Assembly (NCBI RefSeq): GCF_016745255.1
Contig: NZ_JADOEQ010000016.1
Location: 1-64,000, forward strand
Direction: 5' to 3'
DNA from: Enterococcus sp. BWR-S5
Lineage (GTDB): Bacteria > Bacillota > Bacilli > Lactobacillales > Enterococcaceae
Length of the DNA: 64,000 nucleotides
The notes below the pieces were generated by a model. That model saw only the letters and a program-made list of their open reading frames with translations. It was not told where the DNA came from and searched no databases. Positions 43,823 to 53,347 of this stretch are shown here, in pieces. The position numbers were made by a program, and so were the translations under genes. Position 1 is the stretch's first letter. Every line of letters starts with the position of its first letter.

Positions 43823-46485
43823 TACACGTTGACTCCTTCATAGAATATTTCTTTAGGCTGACCACTAGTCAGGGAAACGGCTCTGCCGCCAACTGTGAGA
43901 GAAACCGATTGGTCTGCTTCAATACAAATTTTTTCTTTGTCAATCATCACTTGATAATGCACATTGCGAATATTCAAGCGGAAAGTAAGCTTCTGCCATT
44001 TTTCCGGCAGCTGCGGGTGAATTTCCAATGCCTTTTGGCGAATGTCAATACCAGCAAAGGTCGTCAAGGTAATAAATAGGGTTGCCGCCATGACACCGGC
44101 ATGAATGCCCTCTGCAGTCGTTCCGCCTTGAATATCTTGATAATCAGAATACAAAGCTTCTTGATATAACTGCCAAGACAATTCCTTATCCTCTACAATT
44201 GAAGCCAGTTGTGCATGAACAATCCGTGACAAGGTTGAGCCATGAGAAGTTCTCGACAAGTAATAATCCAGATTCTTTTCCAAATAATCCGCTGGCAGTT
44301 CATAACCTAAATCAGCCAAGATTCGATCCACTGTTTCTTTTCGAAAATTATAGAAAATCATCAGACTATCCGCCTGCTTGGCTACCTTGTAATCGTCTGC
44401 ACTATGCCCTTCAGCCCGCAGAATACGATCCATCCGATAAATATTTCCATATTTTTCTCTGTAATACTCAAAATCGACTTCCTTCAAATCAAAGTACCCA
44501 TCATATTGGGCAATGACTCCCTGAGCGTCAATTTCCAGATTCAACTCCTGTCTGATTTGGTTCATCTGAGCCAAGTCATCATTCGTCAGTCCAACCTTTT
44601 TCTGAACGGCTACCAACTCATCTGCATCATAAGACGCATACAGTTTTTCAATCTCTTCAAAGAGCCACACCACCATCATATTCGTGTAGGCATTATCCGT
44701 CAATCCACCTTTCTCACTCTCGGGATAGGCTTCGTGAAACTCATCCGGCCCCATAACACCGGAGATTGAATAACGTTGTTTTTGTTCATCATACGCTGCA
44801 ATACTCAACCAGAACTTACTGATTTCCATCAGAAGCTCGATGCCATAGTGCACCATAAATTCTTGGTCTTCAGTGTTCATGTTATACAACCAAACATTAT
44901 AGGCGATTGCCAGAGATACATGACGCTGTAGACGACTGTGGTCTTCGCCCCACTCTCCGCTGATTGGATTTAAATGCAGCTCCTGTGATTGTTCTGTTCC
45001 ATCCAGTCCTGACTGCCAAGGGAACATCGCCCCTTGGTAGCCTGCCTTCTTAGCATCTGCCTTCGCTGCGGATAATCGATTGTAACGATACATTAGTGAC
45101 TGACGAGCGATTTCCGGAAAATGAATGATGTAAAACGGTAAGATAAACAGCTCATCCCAGAAAATATGTCCTCGGTAGGCCTCACCATGCAATCCTCTGG
45201 CCGTAATAGATACATCCAGTGATGGATTCGCTGTCGGTGAGCCCGAAACCAGCATATGATACGTATGCAGATGCAGCATCTTTTCAGACATCATATCTCC
45301 TTCGACGCTCATTGCTGCTTCCTGCCAATATCCAGCCCAAACCTTAGCCGATGCCTCATAGATTTCAGAAAAATCAGCAATCTCAAAATGCTCAAAGCTG
45401 TAGTGAAGCTGCTGCTCTTCTTTATTGTATACATGGATAGCTGTACTTTTTTCCAAGGTATAGCTCTGACCAGCCACTGCTTCTACAGCAACCGATTGGA
45501 TAACTTTTTCTTCTGTTAGCTCTGTCTGAAGTGCTGACAAATCAAGCTCCGAGCTGAACAGCTGCGCCTCCTGAATAATTGTGATATCCGAGTCCATTGT
45601 TTTCGCAACCAAACGGCTCTTTGATTGTTCTGCTGCTGTCTCCAATACTGTTAAATGCTCTTTCGTTAAGCTGCGATAGCGGGCAACGTTGTAGTTGAAT
45701 ACCGAACCATCCGCTTCTGTCAGAAATGTAATTGTTCCGCTGAAATTCAACGGTGTCACTTGATAGGAAAGACTGTATTCATGCATATTCGCCATACTTA
45801 CTACACGTCTAGAAACAATTCTCACTTGCTTGCCCGAAGCTGATTCAAAAACACCAGTAGCTTCAAAAAGTCCGGTACGCATATCTAATGTACGCTTGAA
45901 AAACTTCACTGTATCTTCTGAGAATGATAGAACCTCTCCATCAACAGCAACAGCAATATACTGCAAGTTCGGTGCGTTGACAAAGTCCTCATTTTTGATA
46001 TCCTGACCTTCAACTGTTGAAACAGCTGTGTTATAAAGCCCAGCAAGATAAGTGGCTGGGTACGTATCGTCTGTAATCCGCATCTCCGGTGTTGTCCCAC
46101 GCAGTCCAATAAAGCCATTTCCTGTTGTCAGTAGCGCTTCCGCAGCATATTCATCTTTTCCTTGACGAAAATCGTGATAGACAAGTGTCCAACTGCATCT
46201 TTCTCGCTCTTCTTGAAACGCTGCTTCAATAGACGAATTGATTTCCGTATCAAAAATAACCGGCAAATTCAATGCTTCCTCCAGCTGCAGACGAAACTTA
46301 TCAAGCTGTTCAGATACAACAGAAGTATTCGTTTGCTGAAGCACACAGCCATCCAACACTTCGTTGGTCAAAAAAGCCTTAACTTCCTGAATACTTTGGC
46401 TATCGTCAAAAGCCAGAACGGTATGCTTATCCTTTCCCTCCACAATCAACTGCTGATTTTCTATTTTTAGTGTTATATACTTCAT
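43822..46485 (-). CDS. GH65 disaccharide phosphorylase, likely trehalose-6-phosphate
   Basis: The 887-residue glycoside hydrolase family 65 enzyme has the N-terminal beta-sandwich, the helical barrel with WDELFILPF and the catalytic region GVMGPDEFHEAYPE, whose Glu in PDEFHE is the general acid, and a C-terminal beta domain. Family members act on maltose, trehalose, kojibiose or trehalose-6-phosphate. Next to a trehalose PTS, TreR and PgmB, the Lactococcus-type trehalose-6-phosphate phosphorylase is the best reading, giving glucose-6-phosphate and beta-glucose-1-phosphate. I start at the ATG at 46485 behind GGGAGAGG; 23 extra in-frame residues upstream cross the operator and promoter. Confidence 0.92.
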   Translation of the reverse strand: MKYITLKIENQQLIVEGKDKHTVLAFDDSQSIQEVKAFLTNEVLDGCVLQQTNTSVVSEQLDKFRLQLEEALNLPVIFDTEINSSIEAAFQEERERCSWTLVYHDFRQGKDEYAAEALLTTGNGFIGLRGTTPEMRITDDTYPATYLAGLYNTAVSTVEGQDIKNEDFVNAPNLQYIAVAVDGEVLSFSEDTVKFFKRTLDMRTGLFEATGVFESASGKQVRIVSRRVVSMANMHEYSLSYQVTPLNFSGTITFLTEADGSVFNYNVARYRSLTKEHLTVLETAAEQSKSRLVAKTMDSDITIIQEAQLFSSELDLSALQTELTEEKVIQSVAVEAVAGQSYTLEKSTAIHVYNKEEQQLHYSFEHFEIADFSEIYEASAKVWAGYWQEAAMSVEGDMMSEKMLHLHTYHMLVSGSPTANPSLDVSITARGLHGEAYRGHIFWDELFILPFYIIHFPEIARQSLMYRYNRLSAAKADAKKAGYQGAMFPWQSGLDGTEQSQELHLNPISGEWGEDHSRLQRHVSLAIAYNVWLYNMNTEDQEFMVHYGIELLMEISKFWLSIAAYDEQKQRYSISGVMGPDEFHEAYPESEKGGLTDNAYTNMMVVWLFEEIEKLYASYDADELVAVQKKVGLTNDDLAQMNQIRQELNLEIDAQGVIAQYDGYFDLKEVDFEYYREKYGNIYRMDRILRAEGHSADDYKVAKQADSLMIFYNFRKETVDRILADLGYELPADYLEKNLDYYLSRTSHGSTLSRIVHAQLASIVEDKELSWQLYQEALYSDYQDIQGGTTAEGIHAGVMAATLFITLTTFAGIDIRQKALEIHPQLPEKWQKLTFRLNIRNVHYQVMIDKEKICIEADQSVSLTVGGRAVSLTSGQPKEIFYEGVNV

Positions 46486-46501
46486 GAGCCGCCTCTCCCT
46501 T

Positions 46502-46563
46502 ACTTGTCTATACATGTTCAAAAACATTATACAATCACTGATTCTTTTTTTCAAGCGTTATCA
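46502..46563 (-). promoter_or_regulatory. Promoter, TreR box and cre-like site of phosphorylase-pgmB
   Basis: On the minus strand TTGAAA (46554-46549), 17 bases and TATAAT (46531-46526) form the promoter. ACTTGT-4-ACATGT (46502-46517) just downstream is a TreR-type operator. A cre-like 14-mer (46550-46563, 12 of 14 matches to TGNAANCGNTNNCA by eye) overlaps the -35. Confidence 0.75.
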
Positions 46564-46724
46564 TCTCTCTTTCATCATTCTTTCCAAATGTTTTTTTATA
46601 CTATATAAAAGTATGACCTGTTCAATTAACTTACGCAGTCATAATCATTATTATCTACATTGAGAGAGCTCGTAATGGTCAATCGTTATTTTTTAGAAAA
46701 TAAAGCAGAAAATATTTTTTTATT

Positions 46725-46794
46725 GTAAAACGCTTGCATTTTTTTCTGATAGCAGTTATTATTAAGTCGAATTAAACAACTTGTGTATACAAGT
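46725..46794 (+). promoter_or_regulatory. Promoter, cre-like site and TreR operator of the trehalose PTS gene
   Basis: TTGCAT (46734-46739), 17 bases and TATTAT (46757-46762) form the promoter. A cre-like site GTAAAACGCTTGCA (46725-46738) overlaps the -35. The palindrome ACTTGT-GTAT-ACAAGT (46779-46794) lies just past the start, where TreR would block transcription. Confidence 0.8.
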
Positions 46795-46815
46795 TAAACG
46801 AAAGGAGTTTTTCTG

Positions 46816-48810
46816 ATGGGTAAATACACAGCAGATGCAGAACAGCTATTAAAAGATATTGGCGGTAAAGAGAACGTCGCAGCTGTTAGTCATTGTGCCA
46901 CCCGTATGCGTTTTGTACTGAATGATCCGTCTTTAGCTGATGAAAAAGCAATCGAAGACATTCCAAGTGTTAAAGGGATGTTTACGAACGCCGGACAATT
47001 TCAAGTGATTATTGGGAACGATGTGCCATTATTCTTTAACGATTTTTCAGCAGTTTCCGGAATCGATGGGGTTTCAAAAGAACAAGGAAAGTCAGCTGCA
47101 AAGCAAAACTTGAATCCGGTACAACGGGCAATCGGCGTGTTGGCAGAAATTTTTACACCAATTATTCCGGCAATTATCGTTGGGGGATTGATTCTAGGCT
47201 TCCGAAATGTATTGGAAGGAATTCAATTCAGTTCACTTGGTGGACAGACAATCGTTGAAACATCTCAATTTTGGAGCGGGGTAAACCACTTCCTATGGCT
47301 GCCGGGTGAAGCAATTTTCCACTTCTTACCAGTTGGAATCACTTGGAGTATTGCTAAGAAAATGGGGACCACTCAAATTCTGGGGATTGTGTTGGGGATA
47401 ACATTGGTATCACCACAGCTGCTTAACGCTTATGGTGTAGCAGGTACTGCGGCGGCTGACATTCCTTTCTGGGATTTCGGGTTTGCTCAAATTGATATGA
47501 TTGGGTACCAAGCACAGGTTATCCCGGCGATGTTGGCTGGTTTCATGCTGGCCTATCTGGAGATATTCTTCCGTAAGTTTATCCCACAAGCCGTTTCCAT
47601 GATTTTTGTTCCTTTCTTCGCTTTACTGCCAACAATTTTTGCAGCACACGTGATTTTAGGTCCAATTGGATGGACGATGGGGAACTTCATCTCTAATATC
47701 GTGAATACAGGACTTACTTCAGCCTTCAACTGGCTGTTTGGAGCGGTATTCGGCTTCTTATACGCACCTTTGGTTATCACAGGATTGCATCATATGACCA
47801 ACGCAATCGATACACAACTGATTGCTGACTTCCAGTCAACGAACCTTTGGCCAATGATTGCTCTGTCAAATATCGCACAGGGTTCTGCTGTATTGGGTGT
47901 TATCTTCCTTCATAGAGGCAATAAAAAAGAGGAACAGGTTTCCATTCCTTCTATGATTTCTTGTTATCTTGGTGTTACTGAACCAGCAATGTTCGGTATC
48001 AACCTGAAATATGTTTACCCATTTGTAGCAGCTATGATCGGTTCCGGTCTGGCAGGAATGTTCGCTACATTGATGGGTGTCCGTGCCAATGCAATTGGTG
48101 TCGGCGGTCTACCAGGTATTTTGGCTATTCGTGCCCAAGACTGGTTGGCCTTCACTATCGCTATGCTGATTGCTATCGCACTGCCATTTGTTCTGACCGT
48201 GTTCTTCCGCAGACAAGGGATTTTCAACAAGCTTGATCCTGTTGATGAAGCAACGGGAGAATTATATGCGGATGAATTGGCGATGGCTGGTAATGTACCA
48301 CAAAGCTTTGCTGCAGAAACAGTAGAAACACCAACAGCTTCTACAACTGCCGCAGAAGAAACATTATACGCACCGGTTGATGGAGAAGTCATCACGATTG
48401 CAGAAGTAGACGATCCCGTTTTCTCTAAAAAAATGATGGGCGACGGCTTCGCTGTTCGACCAGTGAGTGAACAAGTTTACGCACCAGTTGCCGGTACAAT
48501 CACAAACATTTTCGAAACCAAGCACGCTATTGGTATTCTGACGGATACAGGGCTTGAGGTTCTTGTTCACATTGGACTGGATACTGTTGAGCTGAAAGGC
48601 GAGCCCTTCCAAGTCCATGTCAAAGAAGGACAGCGTGTAACCTCAGATACATTACTCGCTGATGTTGATTTCGAAAAAATCAAAGCAGCAGGTAAAGGTA
48701 CGGATGTTGTCGTTGTGATGACAAATATGGACCATGTTGCTGATGTTACATTAAGCAACACTGGTTCAACTTTTAAAAATAGCCGAATTGGGCAGGTAAC
48801 AACAAAATAA
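46816..48810 (+). CDS. treP: Trehalose-specific PTS enzyme IIBCA
   Basis: The transporter phosphorylates trehalose during uptake. Its 664 residues run EIIB (1-85, phospho-cysteine in SHCATRMRF), EIIC (about 105-460, GLHHMTNAIDTQL and PAMFGINLKYVYPF) and EIIA (about 520-660, active histidine in LVHIGLDTVEL). The glucose-family EIIA is fused at the C-terminus. It is transcribed divergently from the phosphorylase operon, and the shared TreR-type boxes tie the two together. Beta-glucoside specificity is possible from the EIIC alone; context decides for trehalose. Confidence 0.95.
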   Translation: MGKYTADAEQLLKDIGGKENVAAVSHCATRMRFVLNDPSLADEKAIEDIPSVKGMFTNAGQFQVIIGNDVPLFFNDFSAVSGIDGVSKEQGKSAAKQNLNPVQRAIGVLAEIFTPIIPAIIVGGLILGFRNVLEGIQFSSLGGQTIVETSQFWSGVNHFLWLPGEAIFHFLPVGITWSIAKKMGTTQILGIVLGITLVSPQLLNAYGVAGTAAADIPFWDFGFAQIDMIGYQAQVIPAMLAGFMLAYLEIFFRKFIPQAVSMIFVPFFALLPTIFAAHVILGPIGWTMGNFISNIVNTGLTSAFNWLFGAVFGFLYAPLVITGLHHMTNAIDTQLIADFQSTNLWPMIALSNIAQGSAVLGVIFLHRGNKKEEQVSIPSMISCYLGVTEPAMFGINLKYVYPFVAAMIGSGLAGMFATLMGVRANAIGVGGLPGILAIRAQDWLAFTIAMLIAIALPFVLTVFFRRQGIFNKLDPVDEATGELYADELAMAGNVPQSFAAETVETPTASTTAAEETLYAPVDGEVITIAEVDDPVFSKKMMGDGFAVRPVSEQVYAPVAGTITNIFETKHAIGILTDTGLEVLVHIGLDTVELKGEPFQVHVKEGQRVTSDTLLADVDFEKIKAAGKGTDVVVVMTNMDHVADVTLSNTGSTFKNSRIGQVTTK

Positions 48811-48815
48811 CAAAG

Positions 48816-48866
48816 AAACACAGGTAAAGAATCTGATTTTAGATTTCTTTCCTGTGTTTTATTTAT
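48816..48866 (+). terminator. Terminator of treP
   Basis: AACACAGG and CCTGTGTT, extended by AAAGAATC/GATTTCTTT, form a long stem followed by TTTATTT. Confidence 0.85.
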
Positions 48867-49469
48867 TAAAAAAGAGGCTCAGAGAAATAATGTGGTCTAT
48901 CCGTACTTTATCTTAACCTTATTTTTCATTTTACTGCTTTTAAGAATATACTCCCATATTTCAACCAACATCAAATTGAATCATTGCTGCAGCAAGCACT
49001 CCTGCTTCTGCATCAAAACTACTGTTACCATTCTCATGAAGCATTGCCAACGATAATTTACTCTGTTTACCTTGGGATTTCTACTCCTAAAAAGTCCCAA
49101 GGCTTCTTCAGCTAAATGATTCGCTGCATGACACGCTCCATGTCTTTTTCACCCATAGCTGTGTCTCTCTCCTTAAAAGACACAGCCATTAAGCAATTTA
49201 TTTACACCACTTTCTCTGATTCCTCTTTTTTACCTATTTCTGCTGAGTCTGTGAACCAGGTTGATTGCTTTATTCTTTGCTATCAACCATTTCACACACC
49301 CTTTGATACCGATGTTATACAGTTGCAACCATGCTCGTTTGAATCAGCACTAGTCCATTTTCTGTATTTTTTTCACATCAACAATTCCAATTTCCATTCA
49401 CTCTTTTGCTCAATCCTTGATTGAATCTATTATAATGAAGCAGCTTATTGCATTTCAGCCAAAGCTCTT
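48867..49469. other. Roughly 600-bp region without an intact gene
   Basis: No intact gene is supported. A decayed-looking minus-strand frame lies at 48961-49156, and two hairpins occur within it (49068-49101, and 49158-49187, the latter flanking a Shine-Dalgarno). The plus-strand frame at 49116-49424 lacks a ribosome site and plausible composition. Confidence 0.5.
48961..49156 (-). pseudogene. Possible remnant of a small gene
   Basis: A minus-strand ATG at 49156 has an AAGGAG site and opens MGEKDMERVMQRII, followed by an in-frame TAG. The frame then continues LKKPWDFLGVEIPR to a second stop. A shifted frame carries on through LAMLHENGNSSFDAEAGVL to a stop at 48961. The composition looks protein-like, with one stop and one frameshift. 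I do not recognise a parent family, and chance is not excluded. Confidence 0.25.
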
Positions 49470-50660
49470 CTATCCTTTTTTACCTGCCAGCTTGCGAGTA
49501 ATAATCATTGCAGCTGCTACAAGAACCGCAAAGCTCCCAACAAGCGAAAGTGCGATATTTGTTGTTGCACCAGTTTTAGGAAATTCTTTGCCTGTTGGCT
49601 TTGTTGCTGCATCCTTCACAGGTACTATTGTCAAATCATTTGCCGGCGCTTCGGGAATCGTGTATTCATAAATGCCGCTAATAAGATTATCTAAAGAGGC
49701 AGAGAACGTAACGACCCAACCTGGTTGAATCTCGCCCTGATCCGTAACAACAAAATGACCATTCTGATCAGCTTGGACCACTACCCTTTGATTTATGCCA
49801 ATAACAGATACATAAACGGACGCATTTGGTGCCGTCTTCCCAGTGAATGTCTGCGTCGCATGATCATAGAAAATATCTCTAATTTTCAAGGAAGCCATCG
49901 CTTCTTCAGAAGGAATTGTATAGCTGAAAGGCTCTCCCTTATTTCCAGCCTCATCTGCCGTTGTCAAAATCACCTCTGTACCTGCCTTAAACTGATCTGT
50001 TACGCTGAACAGACCAATATCATTTGCCACAACCATCCCTTGACCCCCTGTACTTGGAAGGTATACATATACCACAGCATTTGGTGCGGTTGACCCATGA
50101 ATAGTCTGAGTTGTGATAGTGTACGTGACATTTGTGATATTCAAAGATGCCACCACGTTCGCCTTCTTCACGTCAATATCGTAAGGGATACTTTTTCTTC
50201 CGTCCAGATAAGCTTCAAATCGAATCGTGCCGGCAATCGGATTAGTATAGGTGAAGTTTCCACCAGCATCCGCAAGCAACACACCGCCATTCGAGTTTCC
50301 TGTATCTACATGGATAATCAGTACATCTGCATTCGGCTCCGTCTTCCCAGTGATTTGATCTTTTTCTGCATCATAGACAACATCCCATATTTTCAGCTCA
50401 TTTTCTATCTTCGTCTCTTTCTTTTCGATTGAGTCGACAGTCGCCGTTTTCTCCACTGCATTCTCTTGAGTCATTGCTCCACTTTCCGTCGTTCCCACTG
50501 TGGATTCTGTACTTTCTTCCGCTGCACTCGTTTCCTGAGTACTCGCTACCTCAATTTTTTCGCCGCTCTCCATTACAACAGATTCCGCAAAAACTTGACC
50601 CGGTGCAACCAACATTGTACTTAATAGCAGCCCTACACCCAATACTCTTAACTTTTTCAC
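49470..50660 (-). CDS. Ig-like repeat surface protein with FPKTG sorting signal
   Basis: The 396-residue protein has a Sec signal (about 1-25), a Ser/Thr/Glu-rich stretch (to about 85), then three Ig-like modules of roughly 85 residues. Each begins xIxDVxYDxxxxxxxGxTxPNAxVxV and contains a D/N-x-x-GxFxxT strand. FPKTG (residues 360-364), a membrane segment and a KLAGKKG tail end the chain. It should be linked to the wall by a sortase encoded elsewhere. The modules resemble bacterial Ig (Big_6-like) domains of adhesins; the ligand is unknown. Confidence 0.85.
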   Translation of the reverse strand: MKKLRVLGVGLLLSTMLVAPGQVFAESVVMESGEKIEVASTQETSAAEESTESTVGTTESGAMTQENAVEKTATVDSIEKKETKIENELKIWDVVYDAEKDQITGKTEPNADVLIIHVDTGNSNGGVLLADAGGNFTYTNPIAGTIRFEAYLDGRKSIPYDIDVKKANVVASLNITNVTYTITTQTIHGSTAPNAVVYVYLPSTGGQGMVVANDIGLFSVTDQFKAGTEVILTTADEAGNKGEPFSYTIPSEEAMASLKIRDIFYDHATQTFTGKTAPNASVYVSVIGINQRVVVQADQNGHFVVTDQGEIQPGWVVTFSASLDNLISGIYEYTIPEAPANDLTIVPVKDAATKPTGKEFPKTGATTNIALSLVGSFAVLVAAAMIITRKLAGKKG

Positions 50661-50753
50661 TTTAATTACCCCCTTCTATAGATATATTACTTACAAGACA
50701 TATTTGTAACAAAAAAGAAATAAACAACAAATGTTTTTACATATGTTCCCAAA

Positions 50754-51665
50754 TTAGCCTTTTTCCTTCAGCTTGAATCTATAAAATATCCCAGTAAAAG
50801 CTAATAAAACAGCGCCTATTATCGGAATAACTGCTCTTTGACTTTCTCCCGTATGAGGAAACCAGCCTTTCTTTTCTCCAGAGTCTTCTGTTGCAGTTTT
50901 AGCATCTGACTCAGCTTGACTATCTGTGCTCTCTGTACTTTCCTTTGTGTCTGCTTCGTCCTCAGGAATAACAAATCGATAGGACTCCCCAGTCTTCCCC
51001 TCAGCCCCCATGGCAGTAAAGACTATTTCCTGTCCCGGCTCAAAATCCTGCTTCAGCGTAAATTTCCCCTCAGCATTTGAGTTAAGAAACCCTTGCCCGC
51101 CAGTGCTTGGCATATACATATATACAGTGACATTTGGTGCAGTGACTGCAGAAAATGTCTTTGTCTCAGAATCGTAAACAACCTGTGTGATTTTCAAAGA
51201 AGGCTCTCCGATTTTCTTAATTACTTCAATTGTGACTTGTTCGCTTTTTCTTAAATCCAGCTTTGATGTTGCCTGTACCTGCACCTGTCCAACAGGCGGG
51301 TTAACAATGATGAATGCCCCATTTTCATCAGCATAGAATATTCCGGCATTGCCGCTTCCTTCAGAAGAATAACAGCTAACCGTTGCCCCAGGCTCCGTTT
51401 TACCGATAATCTGATCCTTCTCCTCATCATAGATGACATCAAGTAATTTCAGCTCTTCATCGCTCTGTGCATCGTTCTCTATCGCTGGCGTTACCTCTTC
51501 CACAGGTAAGTCAGCTGTTTCGGAATCGTCATCCTTCTGTTCAACAACTTCTTCACTTGATACTTCGGAATCATTCGGTTCCGTTGACTCACCATATGCT
51601 TTTGGTACACCAACTATCATTGCTCCAACCAACATGCTTAACCCCAACAACTTTAACCTTTTCAT
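50754..51665 (-). CDS. Ig-like surface protein with FPHTG sorting signal (paralogue)
   Basis: The 303-residue paralogue of the preceding protein has a signal peptide, an acidic linker and two Ig-like modules starting KLLDVIYDEEKDQIIGKTEPG and KITQVVYDSETKTFSAVTAPN (each read in parts). A Ser/Asp/Glu stretch, FPHTG (269-273), a membrane helix and KLKEKG follow. It has one module fewer. I start at the ATG at 51665 behind GGGAGG. The pair lie head to tail 93 bases apart and look like a duplication with loss or gain of one module. Confidence 0.83.
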   Translation of the reverse strand: MKRLKLLGLSMLVGAMIVGVPKAYGESTEPNDSEVSSEEVVEQKDDDSETADLPVEEVTPAIENDAQSDEELKLLDVIYDEEKDQIIGKTEPGATVSCYSSEGSGNAGIFYADENGAFIIVNPPVGQVQVQATSKLDLRKSEQVTIEVIKKIGEPSLKITQVVYDSETKTFSAVTAPNVTVYMYMPSTGGQGFLNSNAEGKFTLKQDFEPGQEIVFTAMGAEGKTGESYRFVIPEDEADTKESTESTDSQAESDAKTATEDSGEKKGWFPHTGESQRAVIPIIGAVLLAFTGIFYRFKLKEKG

Positions 51666-52077
51666 TTCAAATCCTCCCAAACAGAAATATATAAGTCACT
51701 TATTCGAAATAATTGTAACACAACTGAAATATAATGACCATCCACTTTTGTTTCTTAATGTTTTCTTAATATTCATGTGAAATCATTCCTCTACCACAGA
51801 ACTATACAATCTTTGAAAAAACCAATCAATGTGCTCTCTCTTACCAGCAATCATTGAACAAATTCTTAAGATTGTTGAGCATCATTTTATAGAGTCAGTC
51901 TAACTTAATCCTTATATATATAGATAAAACAAAAGAGCATCGGATTTCCGATGCTCTTTACATACAAGTTTCACTATTTGAAGTTTTATACTTCGCTCAT
52001 GCTCCTATCTATTTTTATATTTTTAACTGATATAAGTAGACAGGATTATACTAATCTACTCTCTTTATTTATCTAAT
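51666..52077. other. Non-coding region upstream of the Ig-like gene
   Basis: About 400 AT-rich bases without a supported gene. They contain a promoter-like box and a terminator that could bound a small RNA (51932-52050). Confidence 0.5.
51932..52050 (-). ncRNA. Candidate small RNA with terminator
   Basis: On the minus strand a TATAAT (52050-52045) is followed about 85 bases later by a perfect stem AAAGAGCATCGGA/TCCGATGCTCTTT (51959-51932) with a UUUUGUUUU tail, with no gene between. A GATAGGAGC-ATG occurs inside but opens only four codons. The -35 is weak, so the call is tentative; the hairpin alone could be a stray terminator. Confidence 0.3.
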
Positions 52078-52115
52078 AAATAAAAAGAGAAACTGCTTAT
52101 TGCAGTCTCCCTTTT
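52078..52115 (-). terminator. Terminator of the smc-cof-ftsY genes
   Basis: GAGACTGC and GCAGTTTC form a stem followed by TCTTTTT on the minus strand, right after the ftsY stop. Confidence 0.85.
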
Positions 52116-52120
52116 TCAAT

Positions 52121-53347
52121 TTATTCTTCCCTCAACAAGCCTTTAAACAATCCCACCGCAAAGTCGTTGGCATCGAATGGTTCCAAGTCATTGATTCCTT
52201 CACCTAAGCCGACCAGCTTCACTGGTAAGTGCAGCTCGTTACGGATTGCCAGAACGATTCCGCCTTTGGCTGTGCCATCCAGCTTCGTCAGCACCAAACC
52301 AGTAACATCGGTTGTTTCTTTGAACTGCTTCGCCTGAGCCATCGCATTTTGTCCGGTAGTTGCATCAACAACCAACAGGACTTCATGAGGGGCATCAGGG
52401 AGTTCACGCTGAATCACACGCTTGATCTTCTCAAGCTCATTCATCAGATTTACTTTATTCTGCAAGCGTCCCGCAGTATCTACTAAAAGGATATCTGCTC
52501 CTTCGGCTTTAGCACGAGCCACCGCATCAAAGACAACTGCCGCAGGATCACCGCCGGCATTGCCGCGGACAACCTCTACACCGGCACGTTCGCCCCAGAC
52601 AACTAGCTGATCAATGGCACCGGCACGGAACGTATCAGCCGCTGCTAACATGACCTTCTTGCCGCTTTCTTTGAACTCATGTGCTAGTTTTCCAATACTG
52701 GTTGTTTTTCCAACTCCGTTTACACCAACAAACAACATCACCGTCAGTCCATTCGGTTGGATATTCAATGCATTATTTTCATCGACACCTTCGGCCTCAT
52801 ACAAATCAACCATTTTTTCAATAATCGTATTTTGGACTTCGGCCGTTTTCTTGGCATTACGCAGCTTAACTTCCTGTCTCAGGTCTTCGGTAATTTTGAT
52901 GGCTGTTTCAAAGCCAACATCGGCACCAATCAGCGTTTCTTCCAGTTCTTCAAAGAAATCCTCGTCGACACTGCGGAAATTCGCCATCAGCTCATTAAAA
53001 CGTTGAGAGAATGTCTTTCTGGTTTTTTCCAAACCCTTTTCATATTTCTTTTGCTTCTCTTTTTCCGGCTCCATCATTGGAACGGTCTCTTCAACTACAG
53101 GCTCTGGAATGACCACTGACTCTGCTTCGGCCTCTATTTCAGGCTCCGACTCAACAATCGGTTCAGGTTCAGACACCGACGTTTCCGCCGGTATCTCAGG
53201 AGTCGCAACAGATACTTCCTGTTCCCCACTATCTATACCGCTATCCTCTGATAGTTCTGTCGGGACTTCTTCCTGTAGCTGATCTTGTTCCTGCTCAGCT
53301 TGTTTATCGGCTTTAAAAGCCTTCTTGATTCGATCAAAAAATCCCAT
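52121..53347 (-). CDS. ftsY: Signal recognition particle receptor FtsY
   Basis: FtsY docks SRP-ribosome complexes at the membrane for co-translational insertion. The 408 residues begin with a short basic amphipathic piece, then a Glu/Val/Pro-rich acidic A domain (to about residue 95). The N domain and the GTPase G domain follow, with [31 protein letters not shown] and [10 protein letters not shown]. It starts one base before the cof stop, so translation is coupled. Confidence 0.96.
   Translation of the reverse strand: MGFFDRIKKAFKADKQAEQEQDQLQEEVPTELSEDSGIDSGEQEVSVATPEIPAETSVSEPEPIVESEPEIEAEAESVVIPEPVVEETVPMMEPEKEKQKKYEKGLEKTRKTFSQRFNELMANFRSVDEDFFEELEETLIGADVGFETAIKITEDLRQEVKLRNAKKTAEVQNTIIEKMVDLYEAEGVDENNALNIQPNGLTVMLFVGVNGVGKTTSIGKLAHEFKESGKKVMLAAADTFRAGAIDQLVVWGERAGVEVVRGNAGGDPAAVVFDAVARAKAEGADILLVDTAGRLQNKVNLMNELEKIKRVIQRELPDAPHEVLLVVDATTGQNAMAQAKQFKETTDVTGLVLTKLDGTAKGGIVLAIRNELHLPVKLVGLGEGINDLEPFDANDFAVGLFKGLLREE

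Noticed and set aside
49116-49424. 102-codon plus-strand frame
   Set aside because: No ribosome site, residue composition like translated non-coding DNA, and it overlaps a more protein-like minus-strand remnant.
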